A stretch of 23,288 bases of DNA from Kangiella sp. Its GTDB lineage: Bacteria > Pseudomonadota > Gammaproteobacteria > Enterobacterales > Kangiellaceae. The notes under the pieces were generated by a model. The model was not told the DNA's origin and did no database searches. It worked only from the letters and a program-made list of their open reading frames with translations. The DNA lies in assembly GCA_026195755.1 (NCBI GenBank), contig JAPHRL010000208.1:1-23288 (forward strand), written 5' to 3'. This document shows positions 1 to 7,338 of the stretch, piece by piece (the stretch's first letter is position 1; each line of letters opens with the position of its first letter). The translations under genes and the position numbers were made by a program.

Positions 1-979
1 CAACAGAATCATCACTTAAATAGAAGTATACTGGATAGCCTGGCTAGTAAGAGACACCAATCAACTCTCATTGAGCACCGTATAGCCCTCCGCCAATATC
101 CACATCAGGGTGACGATGTAAAAACTTAATCTTGCGCGTTTTTAAGTCCAGCTCAAATAAGCCGGTGACACCTTCATGATCAAGATCATGGTTGGAAGCA
201 AAGTAGAACTTATCATTAGACAGATTAAATCCGATGCCATCAACCACTGGTATTTCACCGTGTTTTACCGGAAGCTTTAATGTTGTCCAATTTCCTTTAA
301 GACCCTTAATATGGACTCTTAAAACATCATCTCTATAATTGTCTTTGTCAACAGGATCATGTTCAACAGCTACGCGTGGCACTTCGTTTAAATCTACATC
401 AATAGATACGATCTTTGCATCGCTGCCGCCAGCCGGTTTCGGTGAGTCCGTGTTATAAAGCAACTGCCCCGTATACACATCCATACGATGAAGCTTCATA
501 CCACCTTCTTCGGTCCAATGCGTCTTTCCAACTAATATCTTTCTATCATCATCTTTTAACCGACTGATAAATCGTATGCCAGAACGCTGAAAGTCCCATA
601 ACTGAACACGCTTGGTGCCATCAATATTACCAGCAACCAGACGGTAATCCTTATCTGCACCGTCTAACCAGCCGGTAATATTGCCGGCCAACATTAGAAC
701 TCGCTCGTTACTCACCCAATTAAACCCGGCGACCTCACGTTCATCACCGACTTCAAAAGAAGTTAGAATTTTATTGTCAGCAATATTCATCACCGCTAAC
801 TTTACTTCGGAGCCATCTTCATAGGTGAAAGCAATATGCTCACCATCAGGCGATACTTTAGCTCTTTTGAACTGAGATTTTTTAGCGAAATCTTCAATTG
901 GAATTGTTTTCGAGTGCGCAACACCGGAGCAAACCAATGCAAATGCCACAGTAAACAATAAACTTAAAACATGCTTCAT
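1..979 (-). pseudogene. S9 prolyl-oligopeptidase-like peptidase, interrupted, partial at window edge
   Basis: The intact reading part (start ATG at 979, stop TGA at 68-70, 303 codons) has a signal peptide (about residues 1-23, ending VAHS) and the beta-propeller start typical of secreted S9 peptidases (SPDGEHIAFTY, later PDVDIGGGLYG). No alpha/beta-hydrolase domain follows, so the 303-residue product would be non-catalytic. Past the TGA the same frame continues as ELIGVSY, then a TAG at 44-46, then PGYPVYFYLSDDSV to the window edge, which reads as normal continuation of the family. This points to two nonsense mutations in a once complete gene. The 5' end looks functional: AGAGGA sits just ahead of the ATG and a perfect TATAAT lies at 1007-1012. 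The catalytic domain, if still present, lies outside the window. Sequencing error is the main alternative. Confidence 0.75.
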
Positions 980-1006
980 GATTTTCCTCTGCTAACCATT
1001 CTTGGA

Positions 1007-1038
1007 ATTATAAAATTCTTCGAGTTACAAAATTTTGT
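1007..1038 (-). promoter_or_regulatory. -10 box and 12-bp palindrome ahead of the S9 pseudogene
   Basis: On the minus strand a perfect TATAAT (1007-1012) lies about 30 bases before the start codon. Immediately upstream, where a -35 box or operator would be, is the perfect palindrome ACAAAATTTTGT (1027-1038). No convincing -35 hexamer is visible, which would fit an activator-dependent or repressor-controlled promoter. This is a visual match only. Confidence 0.4.
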
Positions 1039-1151
1039 TTACCATAAAAGTTCTGACCTTATTTGTATAGCTTCCTTTTGTATCAATTCACGTCGACTTA
1101 TTGCTTTCTTTAACACTCATCCATCTGAGATTTTTCTTACCAGCTTTCTGG

Positions 1152-1997
1152 CTACTGCTTTTTTGCCACTTTCTCAGCAAGCTTTTGCAGAACCAAACCT
1201 ACCGCAAAATTGCCAAAGGTGGCTGTGATGTGAGTAGCAGATCCCATACCCACGTCACAGGCCATTCGCAGGGCTCTTTCCGAATCGGGCTTAGCTTGCG
1301 TGATTCCACCATCGGGGAGTGGATAAGAAAGTTGTTCCGTAGAATAGACGCAAGGAACCTGATACTTACGTTTGACGTTACTTGAAAAGCCATAGTCATA
1401 GCGCAGAATGGAGCGTGTTTTAGCCAGCAAGGGGTCGTTATGGGTGCGTGTCAGATCGGCGATGGTAATTTGCGTTGGATCGACTTGTCCACCAGCGCCA
1501 CCCACGCAAACAATGCGTATTTTATTACGCTTACAAAAACGAATCAGTGCCGCCTTGCTACGTGCGCTATCAATCGCATCAATAACATAGTCAAATTCCG
1601 TTGAAATATAGTCTCGAACGTTCTCTGGCTTGAGTAAATCTTCAATGATAGTGACCTGGCAATCAGGATTAATCTGCGCGATACGTTCTTTCAGAACTTC
1701 CGCTTTGCCCTGCCCCACGGTATTTTCAAGCGCTACCAACTGACGGTTAATGTTAGACTCGCTCACCTCATCTGGATCGATCATGGTGATTTTACCAATT
1801 CCCGAGCGAGCCAATGACTCAACTACCCAGGAACCAACACCACCGACACCGATAACACAGACGTGAGATTGTTGAAAGTTTTCCAATGCTTTTTGCCCGT
1901 AGAGCCGAGCAATGCCACCAAATCGATTGTCCACAAAAGTCGTTGGTATAAGAATGATGTCACGATTATAGCAAGTGATGCGTCGATTAGTTAACAC
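1152..1997 (-). CDS. tcdA: tRNA threonylcarbamoyladenosine dehydratase (TcdA/CsdL)
   Basis: TcdA is an E1-like (ThiF/MoeB fold) enzyme that uses ATP to cyclise t6A at position 37 of ANN-decoding tRNAs to ct6A. The RFGGIARLYG start, the nucleotide-binding GVGGVGSW loop, DPDEV, the NINRQ motif, YVIDAIDS and the C-terminal ATHITATFGNFAVG all match the family, and the length is near the usual 270. The longest frame starts at GTG 1997, but its first 21 residues do not resemble the family and hold a TATAAT on the coding strand. GTG at 1934, directly before DNRFGG, is a plausible true start, although neither start has a strong Shine-Dalgarno. The gene lies upstream of the S9 pseudogene on the same strand and is divergent from the outer-membrane protein gene. 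Confidence 0.93.
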   Translation of the reverse strand: MLTNRRITCYNRDIILIPTTFVDNRFGGIARLYGQKALENFQQSHVCVIGVGGVGSWVVESLARSGIGKITMIDPDEVSESNINRQLVALENTVGQGKAEVLKERIAQINPDCQVTIIEDLLKPENVRDYISTEFDYVIDAIDSARSKAALIRFCKRNKIRIVCVGGAGGQVDPTQITIADLTRTHNDPLLAKTRSILRYDYGFSSNVKRKYQVPCVYSTEQLSYPLPDGGITQAKPDSERALRMACDVGMGSATHITATFGNFAVGLVLQKLAEKVAKKQ

Positions 1998-2015
1998 ACT
2001 GATAGCCTTATCAGT
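1998..2015. promoter_or_regulatory. 18-bp perfect inverted repeat in the tcdA / outer-membrane protein divergent gap
   Basis: ACTGATA and TATCAGT (7-bp arms) flank GCCT, abutting the longest tcdA start on one side and lying 65 bases before the outer-membrane protein start on the other. The placement suits an operator shared by two divergent genes or a hairpin in a tcdA leader. No known regulator site is recognised. Confidence 0.35.
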
Positions 2016-2080
2016 AGGCTTTCGACAATAAAATGCTTAGAATAGCGCTAACTTACAACCATAGGTTTAGAGGGTAAACT

Positions 2081-2839
2081 ATGAAATTAAATAAATTATT
2101 CGTGGCAACCACCATTTTAGCCGCCTCAAGCATCGCGACTGCTGACGTGGTTGGTGTCTATGCCGGTGCTCAAAACTGGAATTATGATATCGATGGCTAT
2201 GTCAGAACGGGGTCAGAAAATATCGACTTCAACGATGACTTAGGCTACAAAGACAGCGATGACAACAGCTATTTTGTTGCCTTAGAGCATCCCATCCCTG
2301 TATTGCCTAATATTAAAATCCAGCAAAACAATCTTGAAGGAAGCGCCAGAGGCACCGCCAGTAAGGACTATACTTTTGGTTCTGTTCCTTTCATAGCCGG
2401 AACTCCAACGGTATCAAGCTACGATTTTAGCAACATTGATTACACGCTTTATTATGAAATCCTGGATAACTGGGTCAATTTAGACTTGGGTATTACGGGT
2501 AAGCAATTTGATGGTTATATGGATGTGGGTGTTGAAGTAACTACTGGCGGACCAATCACATCACGAGTGGATTTCACAGGCACAGTCCCTATGCTCTATG
2601 GTAAAGCTCAGTTTGATTTACCGTTAACTGGCTTCAATGTGGGTACCACTGTTAATATCGGCCAAACCACCGATGACAAAATTAATGACTACACCATGTA
2701 TTTTGGATATGAAGGTGAAACGGGCTTTGGCTTTGAAGTGGGTTACCGTAATTTCACGGTCGAATTTGATGACTTTGATGATTTATCCAGCGACTTTACC
2801 TTTGATGGTTACTACGCCAGCTTGAACTTCCATTTTTAA
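2081..2839 (+). CDS. TIGR04219-like outer membrane beta-barrel protein
   Basis: The product is a 252-residue outer-membrane protein. A Sec signal peptide (about residues 1-21, ending IATA before DVVGVYAG) is followed by alternating amphipathic strands rich in Tyr, Asp and Gly. The last residues, YASLNFHF, end in the aromatic residue recognised by the BAM complex. The opening GVYAGAQNW and the segment YFVALEHPIPVLPNIKIQ resemble the TIGR04219 barrel family, whose function is unknown. A GAGGG Shine-Dalgarno precedes ATG 2081. The gene stands alone between divergent tcdA and convergent ampG. It could be a general small porin or a structural barrel; no substrate can be read from the sequence. Confidence 0.85.
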   Translation: MKLNKLFVATTILAASSIATADVVGVYAGAQNWNYDIDGYVRTGSENIDFNDDLGYKDSDDNSYFVALEHPIPVLPNIKIQQNNLEGSARGTASKDYTFGSVPFIAGTPTVSSYDFSNIDYTLYYEILDNWVNLDLGITGKQFDGYMDVGVEVTTGGPITSRVDFTGTVPMLYGKAQFDLPLTGFNVGTTVNIGQTTDDKINDYTMYFGYEGETGFGFEVGYRNFTVEFDDFDDLSSDFTFDGYYASLNFHF

Positions 2840-2840
2840 G

Positions 2841-2901
2841 TGTTATTGTTTACTGAATAACAAAACTGTAATAAAGCTTTCTCTTAACAAATAGAGAAAG
2901 C
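2841..2901 (+). terminator. tandem hairpins downstream of the outer-membrane protein gene
   Basis: Two hairpins follow the stop codon: TGTTATT / AATAACA (2841-2847, 2856-2862) and GCTTTCTCT / AGAGAAAGC (2876-2884, 2893-2901), each with an 8-base loop. Neither has a strong T-tract, so termination is likely but not certain. Confidence 0.4.
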
Positions 2902-2904
2902 CAA

Positions 2905-3180
2905 TTATCCAGTCATTCCCGCGAAAGCGGGAATCCAATTTTAGCTAAAAAGCATTCCTGTTTATGTCTTTTCGCTACTCAGAGAGTCACTTTTCTTGAG
3001 TGATCAAGAAAAGTAACCAAAAGAAGACCGCCCCGTGATTGAGGTTTCGCTTCGCTCTACTTCCTTCGCATCCGCCAAGCCACTTAACGCACCGTAAAAT
3101 ACGTTCCATCTCCCTAAAGGGATTTCCTTCGGTCACTGGCCCGAATTTTACTATTCAAAACGTCCTGTTTTGAATTGCTA
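2905..3180. repeat. composite intergenic palindromic repeat in a 410-base gene-free gap
   Basis: The gap between the outer-membrane protein stop and the ampG stop holds several inverted repeats: ATTCCCGC-GAAA-GCGGGAAT (2915-2934), ACTTTTCTTGA-GTGA-TCAAGAAAAGT (2989-3014) and ATTCAAAAC-GTCCT-GTTTTGAAT (3153-3175). Both the CATTCCCGCGAAAGCGGGAA type and the AAAAGTAACCAAAAG type are, from general knowledge, dispersed non-coding repeats in many proteobacterial genomes, often mis-called as tiny genes. I see no protein-coding signal in this stretch. The hairpins may also stop convergent transcription. Confidence 0.65.
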
Positions 3181-3249
3181 TGTCTTGCCTACTACTCAGC
3201 TCAATCAAAGGGGATAATGGGTACAATCTAAGTGGAAAGTATAAAACCG

Positions 3250-4641
3250 TTACCCTTTTCCGAGCCTAATCATTTTCTCCCGATACATCAAGGCCAGTAC
3301 TAACAATACTGCTGGGATTCCTAAGAAGGTAGTGTAAATAAAGAAGAATTCGTAACCCCAGCGATCAATGTCTGCGCCACTGAAACCTCCAAGAATTTTA
3401 CCCACTAAAGTCATCAATGAGGTATATAGCGCATACTGAGTTGCGGTAAAGTCTTTATTCACCAAGGTAGCAAAATAAGCCATCAATACCCCTTGCGCGA
3501 AACCACCAGCCACGTTGTCAGCGCTGATCACTGCAATCAATAGCTCGTTACTTTTTGCCTGCGTAGCCATAAAGGCAAACAGCAAGTTGGTCAGCATGAC
3601 TAACAAGGAACCTGTGAGTAAACACTTAAGAATGCTGGTTCGATTGACTGCGATACCACCAATAAAAGCCCCTAGAATGGTCATGATAAGACCATAAATC
3701 TTGGAGATCTTAGCCACTTCATCCTTACTGAAGCCCATGTCATCGTAAAAGACGTTGGTCATCACCCCCATCACCAGATCACTAACCCGAAACGCCATGA
3801 TAAAGGCGATAATAACCAGTCCCCACCAGCGGTAGCGAATAATAAAATCCACAAAGGGCGAAATAATCGAGCGGATAATATGCTGCGAAATAGTGCTGTT
3901 CTGAATAAAGTTTCGAAATTTTGGTTTCGTTGCCGGTACTGCTTTCAGTAAACGATTAGTCACCTTATGATCGAGTTCTGAGGTGCCAATTTCTCGCTCG
4001 ACATGTGGTGGTTCTGGCGACAACAACCAACCTATCAAGCCGACACTCATCAGCAACGCCATGACCATATAGCTAAATTGCCAGTTACCACCAACCTCTT
4101 CATTGGCCAACATCAAAGCGCCGGCACCGGCAGCAATCATGGCTAAGCGATAGCCCATAATGTACATGGCAGAAGCTGCACCCTGCTTCTTTTCATCAAC
4201 ACTTTCTACCCGAAAAGCATCGACGACAATATCCTGAGTCGCCGCTAAAAACGCGGTCGCTAGTGCAAAGCCTATGATTCTTGCTGTATGGGTTCCCGCA
4301 TCAGTGGTGGCAATGGCCAGCAAACACAAGGCAATCCCTACCTGTGCCACAAATAACCAGCTGCGGCGTTTACCAAACCATTTGTGGAGTAGTGGGATTT
4401 TTAAGTTATCCACTAAAGGCGACCACAACACCTTGATCGAGTAAGCCAGTCCAATCCAGGACGCAAAGCCGATATCGGTTCTGGAAATACCGGCATCTTT
4501 TAGTAACCAGGAAAAAGTGCCCATCACCAATAAGTAAGGTAACCCAGCGGAAAAGCCAAGCAGTAGCATGCGTATCACTTCCGGATGGAAGTAAACGAAG
4601 CCCTTAGCATAAGATTGAAGTTTTATTGTGGTATTTTTCAC
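3250..4641 (-). CDS. ampG: AmpG-family muropeptide permease (MFS)
   Basis: This is an inner-membrane MFS transporter of the AmpG family, which imports anhydro-muropeptides (GlcNAc-anhMurNAc-peptides) from the periplasm for peptidoglycan recycling. The family start (LLLGFSAGLPYLL), the loop GLAYSIKVLWSPLVDN, the KRRSW motif after helix 2 and ATQDIVVDAFRVE in helix 4 to 5 are characteristic. About 12 to 13 hydrophobic segments span 463 residues, slightly shorter than the E. coli protein. Start codon GTG 4641 gives the expected short lead before the first helix; ATG 4569 has a better Shine-Dalgarno but would clip the conserved FHPEVIR lead. The start lies only 40 bases from the divergent PanE-MsrB gene, so the promoters must overlap. 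Confidence 0.87.
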   Translation of the reverse strand: MKNTTIKLQSYAKGFVYFHPEVIRMLLLGFSAGLPYLLVMGTFSWLLKDAGISRTDIGFASWIGLAYSIKVLWSPLVDNLKIPLLHKWFGKRRSWLFVAQVGIALCLLAIATTDAGTHTARIIGFALATAFLAATQDIVVDAFRVESVDEKKQGAASAMYIMGYRLAMIAAGAGALMLANEEVGGNWQFSYMVMALLMSVGLIGWLLSPEPPHVEREIGTSELDHKVTNRLLKAVPATKPKFRNFIQNSTISQHIIRSIISPFVDFIIRYRWWGLVIIAFIMAFRVSDLVMGVMTNVFYDDMGFSKDEVAKISKIYGLIMTILGAFIGGIAVNRTSILKCLLTGSLLVMLTNLLFAFMATQAKSNELLIAVISADNVAGGFAQGVLMAYFATLVNKDFTATQYALYTSLMTLVGKILGGFSGADIDRWGYEFFFIYTTFLGIPAVLLVLALMYREKMIRLGKG

Positions 4642-4681
4642 TATAAGATGGTTTTTATTTAGTTGATAAGTTCATTACTAC

Positions 4682-5959
4682 ATGATTTCAATTCTCGGCG
4701 CTGGCGCTATAGGTCAGCTACTAGCCCATAAACTAACTGATGCCTCCGTTGAATGCCAGCTTATTGTGAGCGATTCTGACAAATACGACTCGCCTGACTG
4801 GCAGTTTCGTGATCTCAACCAGAGAGTCAGCTCCAAGCAATTACAAAGCTCCACCCAGCAAGACTCATCAACGCTGGACATTGTCTTTGTTTGCGTTAAA
4901 GCACCGCAATTAAAGTCAGCATTAGAGTCGATCAAACATCGCTTACATAGCAAAAGCCAGTTAGTGCTGTTTCAAAATGGTATGGGCCATGAGCAAGTAG
5001 CCCTGCACTATGTGACTGGTCAGAATATATTCTTTGCCAGTAATACCCACGGCGCTTACCGAGAGTCGCAACAAAGTCTGGTTTATGCAGGACTCGGTAG
5101 CATTAAGCTGGGAGCATTAGAACAGCAACCAATCCCCAATTGGTTAAAGCAACTGATGGAAGCCAATACAGAGCTAATGCTTGAGTGGCAGAACAATATC
5201 CACCCGGTGCTCTGGAAAAAACTATTTATCAATGCGATTATCAATCCATTAACCGCCATACATCGCTGTAAAAATGGTGAGCTGCTCAACAAAGAGCACA
5301 AAACCCAACTGTTAGCATTAATCAACGAAAGTCGCCAATTTGCAGAAACCATGAAATTTGATTTTGCAGAAGATCTTAAAACTATAATTCTCAATGTCAT
5401 TGAGCAAACTGCCGACAATTACTCTTCAATGTATCAGGATGTGATGGCAGAACGAATGACTGAGATTAATGCTATCAATGGTTATTTGTTGGATCAGATC
5501 CGAGCAAAGGTTTTTCATGCACCCCATCACTGGGATTTATGGAGTCAGTTCCACATTCAGTATCCGCCATTAAAAAAACAGGCCGAAATAAAAGCTAAAA
5601 CTTTTGATGAGGTGACCTACCATGTCACACAACAACAGGGTACCGAGCGCCCTTTTACCGGCCAATATAATATGCATCAGGAAAAAGGTGTTTATCGCTG
5701 CGTGTGTTGCAACTCTGTATTATTCAATGACCAGGGTAAATTTGATTCAGGCTGCGGCTGGCCAAGCTTTGATCGCGCCCAAAATAACAAAGCCATAGCC
5801 TACCTCGTTGATACCAGCCATAATATGCAGCGGGTGGAAATTCGTTGCGCGCAATGTGGCTCCCATCTAGGACATGTATTTAACGATGGTCCGACCGATA
5901 CTGGACAGCGTTATTGCGTTAACTCAGTGAGCTTGGATTTTGATCCCGAAAACCATTAG
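4682..5959 (+). CDS. panE/msrB: fused 2-dehydropantoate 2-reductase (PanE) - methionine-R-sulfoxide reductase (MsrB)
   Basis: One uninterrupted 425-codon frame holds two normally separate enzymes. Residues 1-300 are a PanE-type reductase (NADPH-dependent ketopantoate to pantoate, coenzyme A route): GAGAIG at the start, FQNGMG, then WKKLFINAIINPLTAI with the catalytic Lys (K180) and Asn 184 and 188, and SSMYQDV. Residues about 308-425 are a complete MsrB: VTQQQGTERPFTG, zinc pairs C340/C343 and C389/C392, GCGWPSF with probable resolving C358, HLGHVF, and catalytic C412 in RYCVNS. Both halves look catalytically intact, joined by only a few residues. A run of seven A lies near the junction (5572-5578) but the frame stays open through it. 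No strong Shine-Dalgarno precedes ATG 4682. The thioredoxin-like lipoprotein gene starts 19 bases after the stop. Confidence 0.9.
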   Translation: MISILGAGAIGQLLAHKLTDASVECQLIVSDSDKYDSPDWQFRDLNQRVSSKQLQSSTQQDSSTLDIVFVCVKAPQLKSALESIKHRLHSKSQLVLFQNGMGHEQVALHYVTGQNIFFASNTHGAYRESQQSLVYAGLGSIKLGALEQQPIPNWLKQLMEANTELMLEWQNNIHPVLWKKLFINAIINPLTAIHRCKNGELLNKEHKTQLLALINESRQFAETMKFDFAEDLKTIILNVIEQTADNYSSMYQDVMAERMTEINAINGYLLDQIRAKVFHAPHHWDLWSQFHIQYPPLKKQAEIKAKTFDEVTYHVTQQQGTERPFTGQYNMHQEKGVYRCVCCNSVLFNDQGKFDSGCGWPSFDRAQNNKAIAYLVDTSHNMQRVEIRCAQCGSHLGHVFNDGPTDTGQRYCVNSVSLDFDPENH

Positions 5960-5978
5960 AAAGAGTACACAAGTGACT

Positions 5979-6497
5979 ATGAATAAACTCATCAAAATAG
6001 CCATTATCATAATCGTTCCTCAATTGATATTGGCAGCCTGCCAAACAAACTCTAAAGATCAACAGACGTTATCACCATTAACAGGTGATATCAGCTACCG
6101 TCAACTCACGATAGCCTACCCTTATTTTCAAACCACCCATTCCACACCACAAGAACCGGCAGAATCTATTGCCAAACTTAAAGCCATCTCAGAAGCAACA
6201 CAGCTGACCGTTTTTTTTGGCGTGTGGTGCCATGACAGTGTGCGCGAAGTTCCCGCATTATTACGATTACTGGATGATGTGAATAACCCCAACATTAGCT
6301 ATCAATTGATTTCACTGGATAAAACCAAGCAAGAACCACTAGGACGCGCCAAGGATAATAATATCCTTTACACTCCGACGATTATCGTGTCTCAATCAGG
6401 TAAAGAGTTGGGGCGAATTGTTGAAAAGCCTGAACAGGATTTGGCAACCGATTTAGCTACCATATTATTAGTAGACCACTCATCATCCGAACATTAA
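5979..6497 (+). CDS. thioredoxin-fold lipoprotein with CxxS motif
   Basis: From ATG 5979 the product has 172 residues. It starts with a hydrophobic lipoprotein signal ending LILAAC (lipid-modified Cys 21), so it sits in the inner or outer membrane facing the periplasm. The fold signature is VFFGVWCHDSVREVPAL followed by the strand and cis-Pro loop LYTPTIIVSQSGKELGRI. The active site is WCHDS (C84, S87), so only one Cys is present. As I recall, thioredoxin-like relatives with WCxDSxREVP share this CxxS form, so it is not a mutation artefact. It could act on mixed disulfides or in a non-redox role. The frame can be extended upstream to TTG 5940 inside the msrB end, but the lipobox spacing favours 5979. 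It is probably co-transcribed with the PanE-MsrB fusion. Confidence 0.8.
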   Translation: MNKLIKIAIIIIVPQLILAACQTNSKDQQTLSPLTGDISYRQLTIAYPYFQTTHSTPQEPAESIAKLKAISEATQLTVFFGVWCHDSVREVPALLRLLDDVNNPNISYQLISLDKTKQEPLGRAKDNNILYTPTIIVSQSGKELGRIVEKPEQDLATDLATILLVDHSSSEH

Positions 6498-6511
6498 TCA
6501 CCAGACAATAA

Positions 6512-7255
6512 CTAGTCAGCACGTGACAAATCAAATCCAGCTCGACTTCTTAACCAGGGCTGGATCCTTGGAAAGGATTCTGCAAGTTGATTGATGAGCA
6601 GGTCTACCTGCTTTTGAGAATTAAGCTGATCAAATACAACCGTATAATAAGCTCGACCATTGACTCGCGTTTGAATAACGCTTGGCTTTTGCTTTAACTT
6701 TTCATCAAGAGAATCAGCAAAAGATGAAGCCTGCTCTTGTGAATGATAGGCGGCTAATTGCAGGACTTTTCCGAAAACGGGTTGAGCCTCTGTCGCAGTC
6801 CGCTCCGGGCGTTCTTGAACTGGGGCTTGTTTTGAAGAGACTGGTTTTGAACGGATTTGATCTACAGGGGCTTCTGGGCTGAGCGTCGCTTTAGATTGGT
6901 TAGTTCCAGCCACCTCATCTTCACTGTTCACTATTGGAACAGTCGGATCCTCAGAAAGTGACATTTGTGCTCCTTGAACGACCAGTAGCTCATCACCAGC
7001 TTGCTCGATGTCTTCTGGCTCAAGACCCTCTGCTTCTGGATCAGGCATTGTTTTCCAGAAACGGTAATAGCTTAACCCCAGCGACTCTTTATTCTCAGCA
7101 CATCGCCACGATTTTTTATCACCGGGTGCACAGTACCAATAATCATTACTCTCAGAATTCTTAAGGCTTAGATTGGTAGAGCTTGCGCAAGAAGTGATCA
7201 ACAAGCTCAGGCTTAAGGCCGCTAGTACCCGTTTTATGAATGCATGTGGTGTCAT
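6512..7255 (-). CDS. SPOR-domain lipoprotein
   Basis: The protein has 247 residues and a lipoprotein signal (LLITSC, Cys 23). A Trp/Cys-bearing segment (DYWYCAPGDKKSWRCAEN) is followed by a long low-complexity, acidic and Pro-rich linker (about 80-155). The C-terminal 75-residue module, VLQLAAYHSQEQASSFADSL to PRIQPWLRSR, has the layout of a SPOR domain, which binds denuded septal peptidoglycan. This suggests a cell-envelope or division-site protein, but the exact role is not clear. Start ATG 7255 has only a weak Shine-Dalgarno. The gene is convergent with the thioredoxin-like gene (14-base gap) and lies 83 bases downstream of the Sel1-repeat lipoprotein on the same strand. The SPOR assignment is by pattern, moderately sure. 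Confidence 0.72.
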   Translation of the reverse strand: MTPHAFIKRVLAALSLSLLITSCASSTNLSLKNSESNDYWYCAPGDKKSWRCAENKESLGLSYYRFWKTMPDPEAEGLEPEDIEQAGDELLVVQGAQMSLSEDPTVPIVNSEDEVAGTNQSKATLSPEAPVDQIRSKPVSSKQAPVQERPERTATEAQPVFGKVLQLAAYHSQEQASSFADSLDEKLKQKPSVIQTRVNGRAYYTVVFDQLNSQKQVDLLINQLAESFPRIQPWLRSRAGFDLSRAD

Positions 7256-7338
7256 AGAGCTATCGCTTAAATCCCTGCTATTCGATTATCGTATAAGATT
7301 CCTTAAGACTACCCTAACTCAACTCTATCGACAAAGCG

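Noticed and set aside
68..70. TGA in the S9 pseudogene as a selenocysteine codon
   Set aside because: A second in-frame stop (TAG, 44-46) follows 24 bases on, no SECIS-like hairpin is apparent, and S9 propellers do not use Sec.
971..1385. Plus-strand open frames of 85 and 94 codons
   Set aside because: They lie opposite tcdA and its downstream gap, have no ribosome site or family features and look like shadow frames.
2905..3180. Small hypothetical genes in the 410-base gap
   Set aside because: The sequence is dominated by palindromes of a type often mis-called as genes, and no frame has a ribosome site with codon bias.
5570..5580. Slippery A7 run as a programmed frameshift between PanE and MsrB
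   Set aside because: The zero frame already joins both complete domains, so no shift is needed to make the fusion.
5940..5978. 13-residue extension of the thioredoxin-like lipoprotein
   Set aside because: It starts with TTG inside the msrB end and would displace the lipoprotein signal from the N-terminus.
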